From: Saccharopolyspora spinosa NRRL 18395
Lineage (GTDB): Bacteria > Actinomycetota > Actinomycetes > Mycobacteriales > Pseudonocardiaceae
NCBI RefSeq assembly: GCF_000194155.1
Contig: NZ_GL877879.1
Span: 1,659,992-1,723,991 of the forward strand
DNA length: 64,000 nt
Direction of reading: 5' to 3'
Within the stretch, counting starts at the first letter, position 1, and every line of letters begins with the position of its first letter. Below the pieces are notes generated by a model. That model did not search any database and had not been told where the DNA came from. It was given only the letters and a program-made list of their open reading frames with translations. Below, one piece after another: positions 31,076 to 40,754 of the stretch. The position numbers were made by a program, and so were the translations under genes.

Positions 31076-31122
31076 GCGAAGGGCGCCGCCGACCGACGTA
31101 GCCGGCCAGCGGCGCCCTTCGC
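31076..31122 (+). terminator. Bidirectional terminator between the XRE-cupin gene and pdxS
   Basis: GCGAAGGGCGCCGC and GCGGCGCCCTTCGC pair perfectly over 14 bp with a 19-base loop, between convergent genes. Confidence 0.8.
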
Positions 31123-31139
31123 CCTGCACACGATCGCGG

Positions 31140-32057
31140 TTACCAGCCGCGTTGGGCGTAGCGCTGCTGCTCGGTGAGGTCGTCGAGGTTGATGCCGACC
31201 ATCGCCTCGCCGAGACCCCGGGAGATCTTCGCGATCACGTCCGGGTCGTCGTAGAACGTCGTCGCCTTGACGATCGCCTCGGCGCGCTTCGCGGGGTCGC
31301 CGGACTTGAAGATGCCCGAGCCGACGAAGACCCCTTCCGCGCCCAGCTGACGCATCATCGCCGCGTCGGCCGGGGTCGCGATGCCGCCCGCGGTGAACAA
31401 CACGACCGGCAGCTTCCCGGTCTTGGCGATCTCCCGGACCAGTTGCACCGGGGCGCGCAGCTCCTTAGCCGCGACGTAGAGCTCGTCGTCGCCGAGCACC
31501 GAGAGCCGCCGCATCTCGGCGCGGATCTGCCGCATGTGCCGGGTCGCCTCGACGACGTTCCCGGTGCCGGCTTCGCCCTTGGAGCGGATCATCGCCGCGC
31601 CTTCGGAGATGCGCCGCAGGGCCTCGCCGAGGTTGGTCGCGCCGCACACGAACGGCACGGTGAACGCCCACTTGTCGATGTGGTTGACCTCATCGGCCGG
31701 GGTGAGCACCTCGGACTCGTCGATGTAGTCCACGCCCAGCGACTGCAGCACCTGCGCCTCGACGAAGTGGCCGATGCGCGCCTTGGCCATCACGGGGATG
31801 GACACGGCGTCGATGATGCCCTCGATCATGTCCGGGTCGGACATGCGGGCTACACCGCCCTGGACGCGGATGTCGGCGGGCACCCGCTCCAGCGCCATCA
31901 CCGCGACCGCACCGGCGGCCTCGGCGATCTTGGCCTGCTCGGGCGTCACCACGTCCATGATCACGCCGCCCTTGAGCATTTCGGCCATGCCCCGCTTGAC
32001 CCCGTCCGTACCGGTCTGGGCGTTGCCGGTGGTGTCCTTGGCGTCGACGGTCGTCAC
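31140..32057 (-). CDS. pdxS: Pyridoxal 5'-phosphate synthase lyase subunit PdxS
   Basis: 305 residues. Typical PdxS core: [36 protein letters not shown] and [16 protein letters not shown]. Builds PLP from ribose 5-phosphate, glyceraldehyde 3-phosphate and ammonia from PdxT. Detached from pdxT by the azlCD-regulator insertion, so the two subunits must be expressed from separate transcripts. Confidence 0.96.
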   Translation of the reverse strand: MTTVDAKDTTGNAQTGTDGVKRGMAEMLKGGVIMDVVTPEQAKIAEAAGAVAVMALERVPADIRVQGGVARMSDPDMIEGIIDAVSIPVMAKARIGHFVEAQVLQSLGVDYIDESEVLTPADEVNHIDKWAFTVPFVCGATNLGEALRRISEGAAMIRSKGEAGTGNVVEATRHMRQIRAEMRRLSVLGDDELYVAAKELRAPVQLVREIAKTGKLPVVLFTAGGIATPADAAMMRQLGAEGVFVGSGIFKSGDPAKRAEAIVKATTFYDDPDVIAKISRGLGEAMVGINLDDLTEQQRYAQRGW

Positions 32058-32269
32058 CTTCGGCCTTCCTGTTGTCGGTGCTCTGCCGCGACCAGGCTAT
32101 TCCGGAACTGGACCATTTCCACGGTCCACTAACCCCGAATTCCGGTAGTCCACTTGCGGCCAGCGGAAACCACCCGCACGACGGGTGACCACCGGCCTTG
32201 CACGACCCGAAAACGAGGTGTGTGATCGGAGACACAGTCGGTCGCCGGGAGCGCGCAGGGAGTTGACTC

Positions 32270-34384
32270 ATGGGTAGCAAACAAAGCGGCACGGTAGGAG
32301 GGTCGGCGATCCCGGCCCCCTCAGAACCCGCGAAGATCCGCAACGTCGTGCTGGTCGGCCCGTCGGCGGCCGGCAAAACAACGCTCGCCGAGGCGATGCT
32401 GGCCGCCACCTCGACTATCCCGAGAACCGGGCTGGTCACCGAGGGCACCACGGTGTGCGACCACGAGCCCGCCTCGGTCGAGCAGCAACGATCCATCGGC
32501 CTCGCCGTCGCGCCGATGCACCACGGCGACATCAAGATCAACCTGATCGACACGCCCGGCTACGCGGACTTCGTCGGCGAGCTGCGCGCCGGGCTGCGCG
32601 CCGCAGACGCCGCGTTGTTCGTGGTAGCGGCCGCGGAAGGCGTCGACCCCGCGACCCGTGCGATCTGGCAGGAGTGCGCGGCGGTCGGCATGCCGCGCGC
32701 GGTGGTCATCGCCCGGCTGGACCAGCCGCGCGCGGACTTCGAAACCGCGTTGCTGAGCTGCCAGGACGCCTTCGGCTCCGGGGTACTGCCGCTGTACCTG
32801 CCGCACTCCGACGCGGAAGGCGAACTCTTCGGGCTGGTCGGCCTGCTCACCGAGCAGGTCTACGAGCTCGGCGGCACCATCGCGGCCGACGAGCGGCTGC
32901 GCGAGCAGATCGACCAGCCGCGCGGCGAGCTCATTGAGGCGATCATCGCCGAGAGCGAAGACGAGTCGCTGATGGACCGCTACCTCAACGGCGAGCAGAT
33001 CGACGAGGACACGTTGATCGCCGACCTGGAGAAGGCGGTGGCCCAGGGTGGCCTGCACCCGGTGCTGCCGGTGTGCTCGATGACCGGGGTCGGCATCCGC
33101 GAGGTGCTCGACGGCATCCGGCGCGGCTTCCCGTCGCCGCTGGAGCACCCGCTGCCGGAGTTCACCGACCCGCAGGGCCGCAATCCGCACACGCTCACTC
33201 CGGACCCGGACGGGCCGCTGGCGGCCGAGGTGGTGCACACCTCGGTCGACTCGTACGTGGGCCGCGTCTCGTTGGCACGCGTGTTCTCCGGCACGATGCG
33301 ACCGGAGCGGCCGGTGCACGTCTCCGGTCACGGCATGGCCGAGCGCGGGCACCCCGACCACGACGAGGACGAGCGGGTGGCCCACCTGTACTCGCCGCTG
33401 GGCGTGAACCTGCGCGAGGTGCCGCACTGCATCGCCGGCGACCTGTGCGCGCTGACCAAGATCGGCTCGGCCGAGACCGGTGACACGCTGTCCGATCCGG
33501 CGGAGCCGCTGCTGCTCAAGCCGTGGCCGATGCCGGAGCCGCTGCTTCCGATCGCCGTCACCGCGCACACCCGCAGCGACGAGGACGCGTTGGCGCGCAA
33601 CCTCAACCGGCTGATCGCCGCCGATCCGAGCCTGCGGTTGGAGCGCGACAGCGAGACGCACCAGCTGGTGCTGTGGTGCATGGGCGAAGCGCACGCGGAA
33701 GTGGTGTTGCAACGGCTGCGCGAAGGCGGCGCGGAGGTCGACACGGTGCCGGTTCGGGTGCCCCTGCGGCAGACCTTCGCCCAGCCCGCCAAGGGCCACG
33801 GGCGGCACGTCAAGCAGTCCGGCGGGCACGGCCAGTACGCGGTGTGCGACGTCGAGGTCGAGCCGCTGCCGCGCGGTTCGGGCTTCGAGTTCGCCGACCG
33901 GGTGGTCGGCGGCGCGGTGCCGCGGCAGTTCATCCCGAGCGTCGAGAAGGGCGTGCGGGCGCAGATCGAGAAGGGCATCAACGAGGGTGCCCCACTGGTG
34001 GACGTGCGGGTCACGCTGGTGGACGGCAAGGCGCACAGCGTCGATTCCTCCGATGCGGCGTTCCAGGCCGCCGGCGCGCTGGCGCTCAAGGCCGCCGCCG
34101 AGCAGGCGGGGCTGATCACGCTGGAGCCTGTCGACGAGGTCGCGGTGCGCATCCCCGACGAGCACCTCGGGGCGGTGCTCGGCGACTTGTCCAGCCGACG
34201 CGGCAAGGTGATCGGAACCGAGCCGGAGGACAGCGGGTGGACCGTGGTGCGCGCGCACGTGCCGGCGAGCGAACTCGTGCGCTACACCGTGAACGTGCGG
34301 TCGTTGAGCTCCGGCAGCGCGACCTACACGCGGCAGTTCGAGAGCTACGAGCCGATGCCCGAGTCCCTCGTCCCGCAGAAGTGA
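32270..34384 (+). CDS. Elongation factor G-like GTPase (EF-G2 type)
   Basis: 704 residues. G1 loop GPSAAGKTTLAE near residue 31, G3 DTPGYADF; the G4 NKxD is replaced by ARLD. Domains II-V follow (QSGGHGQYAVCDVEVEPL, GLITLEPVDEVAVRIPDEHLG). This degenerate G4 and the shortened domains match the EF-G2 paralogue of actinobacteria (mycobacterial FusA2), whose translocation role is doubtful. Convergent with pgsA. Confidence 0.88.
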   Translation: MGSKQSGTVGGSAIPAPSEPAKIRNVVLVGPSAAGKTTLAEAMLAATSTIPRTGLVTEGTTVCDHEPASVEQQRSIGLAVAPMHHGDIKINLIDTPGYADFVGELRAGLRAADAALFVVAAAEGVDPATRAIWQECAAVGMPRAVVIARLDQPRADFETALLSCQDAFGSGVLPLYLPHSDAEGELFGLVGLLTEQVYELGGTIAADERLREQIDQPRGELIEAIIAESEDESLMDRYLNGEQIDEDTLIADLEKAVAQGGLHPVLPVCSMTGVGIREVLDGIRRGFPSPLEHPLPEFTDPQGRNPHTLTPDPDGPLAAEVVHTSVDSYVGRVSLARVFSGTMRPERPVHVSGHGMAERGHPDHDEDERVAHLYSPLGVNLREVPHCIAGDLCALTKIGSAETGDTLSDPAEPLLLKPWPMPEPLLPIAVTAHTRSDEDALARNLNRLIAADPSLRLERDSETHQLVLWCMGEAHAEVVLQRLREGGAEVDTVPVRVPLRQTFAQPAKGHGRHVKQSGGHGQYAVCDVEVEPLPRGSGFEFADRVVGGAVPRQFIPSVEKGVRAQIEKGINEGAPLVDVRVTLVDGKAHSVDSSDAAFQAAGALALKAAAEQAGLITLEPVDEVAVRIPDEHLGAVLGDLSSRRGKVIGTEPEDSGWTVVRAHVPASELVRYTVNVRSLSSGSATYTRQFESYEPMPESLVPQK

Positions 34385-34403
34385 CCACCGCCACGGTCCC
34401 GTG

Positions 34404-34445
34404 CGATTTCAATGGAAATCGAACCTTCGATTTCCATTGAAATCG
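34404..34445. repeat. Palindromic intergenic element, copy D (perfect 42-bp inverted repeat)
   Basis: Two complete core units in head-to-head orientation. The 20-bp arm CGATTTCAATGGAAATCGAA is followed by CC and its exact reverse complement. It lies 19 bp after the EF-G2 stop and 26 bp from the pgsA stop. Confidence 0.85.
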
Positions 34446-34471
34446 CGGGGAACCCGGGGTGGGAGGGCGCG

Positions 34472-35104
34472 TCAGAGGTCGCGGTAGGAGGCGTGGACGG
34501 CGATCAGGCGTTGGGCGATCGTGATCAGCGACAGCACCACCAGCAGCCAGACCGCGACGTCCAGCACGTACGGCACGCCCAGGCCGTGGAGGCCGGTGCC
34601 GACCAGGACCACTAGGAACCGTTCGGCGCGCTCCGCGAGACCGCCGTCGGCGCTGAGGCCGTTGGCCTCCGCACGCGCCTTCACGTACGAGATCACCTGG
34701 GCGCCCACCAGGCAGATCAGCAACGCCAGGCCGCGCAGGTGGTTCACCTCGACGACCAGCGACCACCACACCAGCGCGCCGAACAGCGCGCCGTCGACCA
34801 GCCGGTCGCAACTCGCGTCCAGCACGCCGCCGAACTTCGTCGCCTTACCGCCGGACCGCGCCATCGCGCCGTCGAGGATGTCGAACATCAGGAACACCGC
34901 GACCACCACGGTGCCCACGAACAGCTGGTCGCGTGGGAAGAACCAGAGCGCCGCGGTGATGCTGGCGGCCGTGCCGGTCACCGTCACCGCGTTCGGTGAC
35001 AGCCCGAGGCAGACCAGGCCCGCGCCGATCGGGTCGGTCAGTCGCGATATAGAAGCCCGCGCGAAGATGTTGAGCATTGCTTGTAGTGTCAGCCGCCTGT
35101 GCAC
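34472..35104 (-). CDS. pgsA: CDP-alcohol phosphatidyltransferase (phosphatidylinositol phosphate synthase type)
   Basis: 210 residues from GTG 35104 (AAAGGA seven bases upstream). The CDP-alcohol transferase signature DxxDGxxAR(x8)GxxxDxxxD is present as DILDGAMAR, then GGVLDASCDR. About six membrane segments. Context near thrS-HIT matches the mycobacterial PI-phosphate synthase locus. The acyltransferase and PimA genes that normally follow are absent here. Confidence 0.85.
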   Translation of the reverse strand: MHRRLTLQAMLNIFARASISRLTDPIGAGLVCLGLSPNAVTVTGTAASITAALWFFPRDQLFVGTVVVAVFLMFDILDGAMARSGGKATKFGGVLDASCDRLVDGALFGALVWWSLVVEVNHLRGLALLICLVGAQVISYVKARAEANGLSADGGLAERAERFLVVLVGTGLHGLGVPYVLDVAVWLLVVLSLITIAQRLIAVHASYRDL

Positions 35105-35200
35105 CGAGTTGTCCTTTCCTGCAGATTAGCCGTCGGTGATCAGCGGCACCGGCAGACGCCCGAGAACTCGGGCGCAGTGAGCTCGGACACAGCGCGGAAT

Positions 35201-35235
35201 GGTTGAAGTTTCAACCGCGTTTTACGGTTGAAACT
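35201..35235. promoter_or_regulatory. Palindromic operator candidate upstream of yceI
   Basis: GGTTGAAGTTTCAACC (35201-35216) is a palindrome with a two-base centre. It overlaps a larger inverted repeat AGTTTCAACCG-N7-CGGTTGAAACT (35207-35235). It ends 29 bp before the yceI ATG. TTGAA-NN-TTCAA symmetry is of MarR-family type, but no MarR gene is in the window. Confidence 0.55.
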
Positions 35236-35263
35236 CCCATCGCGTTCTTCTCTTGGAGGCAGC

Positions 35264-35788
35264 ATGACGGCAACGGCGCAGATCCCCGGCTACGTCGCTG
35301 GTACCTGGGACATCGACACCGTCCACTCGGACATCACGTTCTCCGTTCGCCACATGGGCGTCGGCAAGTCCCGCGGCCGGTTCGGCAGCTTCCAGGGCGA
35401 GATCGTCACCTCTGCCGACCCGGTGGAGTCGACGGTCACCGCCACGATCGACGCCTCGTCGATCGACACCGGCAACGCCGACCGCGACGCGCACGTGCGC
35501 AACGCCGACTTCCTCGACGTAGAGCAGTTCCCCACCGCGGCCTTCCGCTCCACCGGCGTCCGCCAGGACGGCGACGAGTTCGTGATCGACGGCGAGTTCA
35601 CCCTGCACGGCGTCACCAAGCCGGTGTCGCTGGAGACCGAGCTGGGCGGTTTCGCCGAGGGCCTGCTGGGGTTGTCCGCCAAGGTCGTCCTCAACCGCAC
35701 CGACTTCGGTGTGGGCCCGGCCGGTGGCGCCATGCTTGGCGAGAAGATCACCATCACCCTCGACATCGAGGCCAAGCTCCGCAGCTGA
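35264..35788 (+). CDS. YceI-family lipid-binding protein
   Basis: 174 residues from ATG 35264 after GGAGG. Core: GTWDIDTVHSDITFSVRHMGVG, DFLDVEQFPTAAFRST and FTLHGVTKPVSLE. YceI proteins are beta-barrel carriers that bind polyisoprenoid-like lipids. No signal peptide is visible, so a cytoplasmic form. Probably regulated through the palindrome just upstream. It lies between pgsA (divergent) and HIT (convergent). Confidence 0.93.
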   Translation: MTATAQIPGYVAGTWDIDTVHSDITFSVRHMGVGKSRGRFGSFQGEIVTSADPVESTVTATIDASSIDTGNADRDAHVRNADFLDVEQFPTAAFRSTGVRQDGDEFVIDGEFTLHGVTKPVSLETELGGFAEGLLGLSAKVVLNRTDFGVGPAGGAMLGEKITITLDIEAKLRS

Positions 35789-35800
35789 GCTCACGACGTC

Positions 35801-35838
35801 GAAGCGGGCCGGGGACGACCACGTCCTCGGCCCGCTTC
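35801..35838 (+). terminator. Terminator of yceI
   Basis: GAAGCGGGCCGGGGACG pairs with CGTCCTCGGCCCGCTTC with a single G-U pair in plus-strand RNA, starting 13 bp after the yceI stop. Confidence 0.75.
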
Positions 35839-35850
35839 TGCCGGCCCGGC

Positions 35851-35870
35851 CCAGTTTCAATTGAAACTGG
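35851..35870. repeat. 20-bp perfect palindrome between yceI and HIT
   Basis: CCAGTTTCAATTGAAACTGG. Same TTTCAAT-centred character as the GATTTC-AATG-GAAATC elements but a different arm, so a related or separate family. It lies 12 bp from the HIT gene stop. Confidence 0.6.
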
Positions 35871-35881
35871 CGGTCACCCGG

Positions 35882-36457
35882 TCAGTCCACTTCGGACCAG
35901 GCGTCGGCCAGCAGCTGGCGGGTCTCGCCGAGCAGCTGCGGCAGCACTTTGGTGTGGCCGATGACCGGCATGAAGTTCGAGTCGCCACCCCAGCGGGGCA
36001 CCACGTGCTGGTGCAGGTGCGCGGCGATGCCCGCCCCCGCCACCGGCCCCTGGTTGAGCCCGATGTTGAAGCCGTGCGGCGCGGAAACCCGCCGGATCAC
36101 CCGCATCGCCCGCTGCGTGTACTCCGCGACCGCCACCGTCTCCGCCGCGCTGAGCTCGGTGTAGTCGGCCACGTGCCGGTACGGCAGCACCATCAGGTGC
36201 CCCGGGTTGTACGGGTACAGGTTGAGGATCGCGAAGACCAGCTCGTCGCGCGCGACGATCAGCGTCTCGTCGTCCGGCCGCCCCGACTCGAGCAGCCGGC
36301 AGAACGGGCATCCGTCGCTGTCGTCGCCCTCCGGCTTGTTCTCGCCCTGGATGTAGGCCATCCGGTGCGGGGTCCACAGCCGCTGCAACGCGTCCTGGAC
36401 GCCGACGCCGTGCTGCTCGGTCAGCTCCACGCCCTCCGGGCCGCGAACTCCGCTCAC
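35882..36457 (-). CDS. HIT-family hydrolase (Ap4A-phosphorylase-like)
   Basis: 191 residues. The histidine triad is [10 protein letters not shown] near residue 140, and [10 protein letters not shown] suggests a zinc site. [17 protein letters not shown] is typical of the Rv2613c group, described as a diadenosine tetraphosphate phosphorylase. Its ATG overlaps the thrS stop by four bases (same operon). Confidence 0.9.
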   Translation of the reverse strand: MSGVRGPEGVELTEQHGVGVQDALQRLWTPHRMAYIQGENKPEGDDSDGCPFCRLLESGRPDDETLIVARDELVFAILNLYPYNPGHLMVLPYRHVADYTELSAAETVAVAEYTQRAMRVIRRVSAPHGFNIGLNQGPVAGAGIAAHLHQHVVPRWGGDSNFMPVIGHTKVLPQLLGETRQLLADAWSEVD

Positions 36458-38508
36458 GCCCGCTCCGCCTGGAAGTTCTCCGCGGTCGGCGACGCGTTCT
36501 CGCGGCGCCCGATCCAGTCCTCCAACGCGGCGACCGCGGTGTCCACCGGGACCCCGTTGATCTGGCTGCCGTCGCGGAACCGGAATGACACCGCGTCGGC
36601 CTCCACGTCCTTGCCGCCGGCCAGCAGCAGGAACGGCACCTTCTGCGTGGTGTGGGTGCGGATCTTCTTCTGCATCCGGTCGTCGCTGGTGTCGACGTCG
36701 ATGCGGATCCCCTTGTCGCGCAACGCCTTCGCCACCTGCTGCAGGTGCTCGACGTGCTCGTCGGCGATCGGGATGCCGACCGCCTGCACCGGCGCCAGCC
36801 AGGCCGGGAAGGCACCCGCGTAGTGCTCGGTGAGCACCCCGAAGAACCGCTCGATCGAGCCGAACAGCGCGCGGTGGATCTTGATCGGCCGCTGCTTGCT
36901 GCCGTCCGGCGCGGTGTACTCCAGGTTGAACAGCTCCGGCAGGTGGTAGTCGACCTGGATGGTCGACATCTGCCAGCTGCGGCCCAGCGCGTCCTTGGCC
37001 TGCACGGAGATCTTCGGGCCGTAGAACGCCGCCCCGCCCGGGTCCGGCACCAGCTCCAGGCCGGAGTCCACGGCGGCGGTGCGCAGCGCCTCGGTGGCCA
37101 CCGCCCAGCTCTCGTCGCTGCCGACGTACTTCTCGTCGTTGCGGGTGGACAGCTCCAGGTAGAAGTCGTCCAGGCCGTAGTCCCGCAGCAGGTCCAGCAC
37201 GAAGCCCAGCAGCGACTTCAGCTCGTCCTGCAGCTGCTCGGGGGTGCAGTAGATGTGCGCGTCGTCCTGCGTCATGCCGCGCACCCGGGTCAGCCCGTGC
37301 ACCACGCCGGACTTCTCGTACCGGTACACCGACCCGAACTCGAACAGCCGCAGCGGCAGCTCCCGGTAGGAGCGCCCGCGCGAGCGGAAGATCAGGTTGT
37401 GGAACGGGCAGTTCATCGGCTTGAGGTAGTAGTCAACGCCCGGCTTGCGCAGCTCACCGTTGGCGTCCCGCTCCTCGTCGAGGTGCATCGCCGGGAACAT
37501 GCCGTCCTTGTACCAGTCCAGGTGCCCGGAGGTCTTGAACAGCGTGTCCTTTGTGATGTGCGGGGTGTTGACGAACTCGTAGCCCGCCTGCTCGTGCCGC
37601 TTGCGGGAGTAGTCCTCCAGCTCGCGGCGGATGATGCCGCCCTTGGGGTGGAACACCGGCAGCCCGGAGCCGATCTCGTCCGGGAAGGAAAACAGGTCCA
37701 GCTCGGCGCCGAGCCGCCGGTGGTCGCGGCGTTCGGCCTCGGCCAGCCACTCCAGGTGCTGGTCGAGCTTCTCCTTGGACTCCCAGGCCGTGCCGTAGAC
37801 CCGCTGCAGCTGCGGGTTGTTCTGGTTGCCGCGCCAGTACGCGGCGGCCACCCGCATCAGCTTGACCGCCGGGATGAACCGGGTGTGCGGCACGTGCGGG
37901 CCGCGGCACAGGTCGCCCCAGACGACCTCGCCGTGCCGGTCGATGTTGTCGTAGACGGTCAGCTCGCCGCCGCCGACCTCCATCACCTCGCTGGTGTCCA
38001 CATCGGACTTGATGTCCACCAGCTCCAGCTTGTACGGCTCGCCCGCCAGCTCCTTCTTGGCGGCGTCGACCGACTCCAGCCTGCGGCGGGAGAACTTCTG
38101 CCCGGACTTGATGATCTGCTTCATGCGCTTCTCCAGCGCCTGCAGGTCCTCCGGGGTGAACGGGCGGTCGACGTCGAAGTCGTAGTAAAAGCCGTCCCGG
38201 ACCGGCGGGCCGATCCCGAGCTTCGCGTCGGGGAAGAGGTTCTGCACCGCCTGCGCGAGCACGTGCGCCGCGGAGTGCCGGATGACGCTGCGGCCGTCCT
38301 CGGTGTCGGCGGCGACCGCCTCCACCTCGACGTCGGCCTCCGGCGCCCACGCGAGGTCGCGCAGGTTGCCCTCGGCGTCGCGAACCACCACGACCGCCTC
38401 CGGCCCCTTCGACGGCAGCCCCGCCTCGGCGACCGCCTCGCCCGCAGTAGTGCCCGCCGGAACCTTCACCCGGAGAGCTTGTTGAGCTTGGGAAGGCTGT
38501 ACGGACAC
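36454..38508 (-). CDS. thrS: Threonyl-tRNA synthetase
   Basis: 684 residues from GTG 38508 with AGGAG five bases upstream. N-terminal TGS domain, editing domain with [10 protein letters not shown] (HxxxH), class II core with zinc-binding [12 protein letters not shown], motif 2 [24 protein letters not shown], and an anticodon domain at the C-terminus. No T-box-like leader is recognisable in the 120 bp upstream. Confidence 0.96.
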   Translation of the reverse strand: MSVQPSQAQQALRVKVPAGTTAGEAVAEAGLPSKGPEAVVVVRDAEGNLRDLAWAPEADVEVEAVAADTEDGRSVIRHSAAHVLAQAVQNLFPDAKLGIGPPVRDGFYYDFDVDRPFTPEDLQALEKRMKQIIKSGQKFSRRRLESVDAAKKELAGEPYKLELVDIKSDVDTSEVMEVGGGELTVYDNIDRHGEVVWGDLCRGPHVPHTRFIPAVKLMRVAAAYWRGNQNNPQLQRVYGTAWESKEKLDQHLEWLAEAERRDHRRLGAELDLFSFPDEIGSGLPVFHPKGGIIRRELEDYSRKRHEQAGYEFVNTPHITKDTLFKTSGHLDWYKDGMFPAMHLDEERDANGELRKPGVDYYLKPMNCPFHNLIFRSRGRSYRELPLRLFEFGSVYRYEKSGVVHGLTRVRGMTQDDAHIYCTPEQLQDELKSLLGFVLDLLRDYGLDDFYLELSTRNDEKYVGSDESWAVATEALRTAAVDSGLELVPDPGGAAFYGPKISVQAKDALGRSWQMSTIQVDYHLPELFNLEYTAPDGSKQRPIKIHRALFGSIERFFGVLTEHYAGAFPAWLAPVQAVGIPIADEHVEHLQQVAKALRDKGIRIDVDTSDDRMQKKIRTHTTQKVPFLLLAGGKDVEADAVSFRFRDGSQINGVPVDTAVAALEDWIGRRENASPTAENFQAERA

Positions 38509-38628
38509 GATCACTCCTAGGCTGGGCCGACCCACCGACCGGCGCGGATGCACTTCGCTTACCGATGCTATCGGCCTGTCGCCACCACATTTCCCCCGCT
38601 CCCCGCAGCGCTCGGAACAGGTGGTTGC

Positions 38629-40749
38629 TCAGCGAATCGCCGCGACGTACTGCTCGATCTCCAGCGCCGACGCGCGGTAGCCGGCGTAGGGGCCCTGGAC
38701 CGTGCTGACGCCGAGCTCGCGCAGCCGGTCGGCCTGCAACTCGGTGCGCACCCCGGTGGCGAGCACCGGCAGCCCCAGCAGCCGCGCGCCCCCTACAGCG
38801 GCGACGACCAGGTGCTGGTCCAGCGGGTCCGGGTCGCCCGGGTCGGCCAGGCCAGCCACGTGCGGCCCGTCGATGCGCACCCCGGCCAGCGGCAGACCGC
38901 GCAGCCGGCCCAACAGCGCGCCGCCGTCGCCGAACTCGTTGACCACCAGCTTGATCCCCATGTCGGCGAAGATCTCCAGGGTGTCGACCGGGTCGCCCTG
39001 GTGGTCGAACAGGGCGGACCCCGGCAGCCCCAGCGCCAGCGCGCCCGGTGGCAGCCCGGTGCGCCGCAAGATGCCTTGCACGTCGGCGACGAGCTCGGGG
39101 TCGCGGCAGTGCCGCTGCGACAGGTTCACCGTCGGGACCGGGGCCGCCGGACCGAGCTGCCGCAACCAGCGCGCCGCATGCTCGCAGACCTGCTCCAGCG
39201 CCCAGCTGCCGAGCCGGACGATCAGCCCGGTCTCCTCCGCCAGCCCCAGGAACCGCTCCTCGCCCAGCTCGCCGAACTCCTGGTGGTCCCAGCGCACGGC
39301 GGCGATGGCGCCCGCGAGCGAGCCGGTGGCCAGGTCCTCGATCGGCTCGTACTCGACGAACAGCTCGTTCTGGTCCAGGGCCGCAGGCAGTGCCGCCGAG
39401 AGCTTGAACCGGTCGCGCGCCGCCGCGTTGCGTTCGGGGTCGAACAGCACCCACTGCGCGCGGCCGTCGCTCTTGGCCCGGTAGAGGGTGATGTCGGCGT
39501 CCCGCAGCAGCGCCTCGGCGTCGGTGCCGGCCACCTCGCGCTCCACGACGCCGACGCTGGCCGAAGCGCTGAGCTCGTGCGCGCCGATCAGCACCGGCCG
39601 CGTGATCTCCCGCAACAGGCGTTCCACCAGGTCGATCACCGGGCCTGCGCCGCTCGAGTCGGGAACCAGCACCAGGAACTCGTCGCCACCCATCCGCGCC
39701 GCGACCGCGCCCACTTCCGCGGCCGTCGCCTCCAGGCGTTGCGCGACCTGCCGCAACAACCGGTCGCCGATCGGATGACCGAGGCTGTCGTTGACCGCCT
39801 TGAACCCGTCGAGGTCGAAGAAACACAGCCCCACCCGGCGGCCCGGGTGCGTCGGCTCCAGCGCGGTGTCCAGGCTGGATCCCAGCTTGGTGCGGTTGGC
39901 CAGGCCGGTCAGCGGATCCCGGACGGCCTGCTGGCGGAAGTGCTCCTGGAGCATGTGCCGGTCGGTGATGTCCTCGTAGAGCAGCACCAGGTAGTCCGGT
40001 TCGCCGCGGGCGTCGCGGACCAGCGACGCGGACAGCTGGGTCCACACGTGCGCGCCATCGGGAACGGTGAAGCGGACGTCCAGGAAGCTCCGGTCCGCGA
40101 CGCCGGCCGCCAGCTCGGCGATGGTGCCGGTCAGCTGCGCCTGCCACGTCTCGTCGGCGAGCTCGAACACGGTGCCGCCGACGAGCTGGGCCTCCGGGCG
40201 CCGGAAGATCCGCGCCAGCGCCCCGTTGGTCTCCTCCACCACCCCGTCCAGCGTGACGACCGCGATGCCCAGCGCCGAGGAGGTGAAGACCGCCCGCGAG
40301 CGCGCCTCGCTCGCCCGCAGCGCCTCCTCCGCCGCGTCCCGGGCGTCCGACACGGCGCGCTGGATCACTTCCTGTTCGCGCAGTGTCTGCTCCCGCAGCG
40401 CCCCGGCGAACCCGGCGGCCAGCTCGCTGAGCGCCTCGATCAGCCTGACCGGGTCGATCTCCCGGATCCTCGGCAGCTCCGTGGCGAGGATCCGCAGCGT
40501 GCGGGCCAGCGCCGCCGAGTTGGTGAGGTGCACCCCGACGAGCCGCTCGCCGATACCGCGCGCGGCACCGACCGGTCCGCCATCGAGGACCAGCAGCAGC
40601 TCGTCGACGCATTCGGCCAGGAAGGCCTCGACGTCGGGGCGGCCCATCGGGACGTAGCTGGTGTGGATGACCTCAGAGGTCCACTGCCTCACCACGTCCT
40701 CCGGTCCTAGCTCCCCGCTGTCGGCGGCCGATCCGCCCGTTCCTGGCAT
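38629..40749 (-). CDS. PAS-GGDEF-EAL signalling protein with degenerate EAL domain
   Basis: 706 residues from ATG 40749 (AAGG eight bases upstream; GTG 40758 is an alternative overlapping the preceding stop). No membrane segment. An N-terminal helical region is followed by a PAS domain (~155-280). The diguanylate cyclase domain has intact ARMGGDEFLVL. The phosphodiesterase domain keeps its fold but the EAL motif reads AAV (IAAVRWDHQEFGEL), DFG-type acidic residues are EFGDG, and KIDR is RIDG. It is thus likely a cyclase with a c-di-GMP-binding or structural EAL domain. Six bp after the methyltransferase gene. Confidence 0.88.
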   Translation of the reverse strand: MPGTGGSAADSGELGPEDVVRQWTSEVIHTSYVPMGRPDVEAFLAECVDELLLVLDGGPVGAARGIGERLVGVHLTNSAALARTLRILATELPRIREIDPVRLIEALSELAAGFAGALREQTLREQEVIQRAVSDARDAAEEALRASEARSRAVFTSSALGIAVVTLDGVVEETNGALARIFRRPEAQLVGGTVFELADETWQAQLTGTIAELAAGVADRSFLDVRFTVPDGAHVWTQLSASLVRDARGEPDYLVLLYEDITDRHMLQEHFRQQAVRDPLTGLANRTKLGSSLDTALEPTHPGRRVGLCFFDLDGFKAVNDSLGHPIGDRLLRQVAQRLEATAAEVGAVAARMGGDEFLVLVPDSSGAGPVIDLVERLLREITRPVLIGAHELSASASVGVVEREVAGTDAEALLRDADITLYRAKSDGRAQWVLFDPERNAAARDRFKLSAALPAALDQNELFVEYEPIEDLATGSLAGAIAAVRWDHQEFGELGEERFLGLAEETGLIVRLGSWALEQVCEHAARWLRQLGPAAPVPTVNLSQRHCRDPELVADVQGILRRTGLPPGALALGLPGSALFDHQGDPVDTLEIFADMGIKLVVNEFGDGGALLGRLRGLPLAGVRIDGPHVAGLADPGDPDPLDQHLVVAAVGGARLLGLPVLATGVRTELQADRLRELGVSTVQGPYAGYRASALEIEQYVAAIR

Positions 40750-40754
40750 GCGCG

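Noticed and set aside
38509-38628. Possible T-box or attenuator upstream of thrS
   Set aside because: No specifier loop, AGGGTGGNACCGCG box or terminator pair can be seen in the 120 bp.
37454-40612. 1052-codon minus-strand frame spanning thrS and the GGDEF gene
   Set aside because: Arg/Gly/Ala-rich and out of frame with two well-supported genes; shadow.
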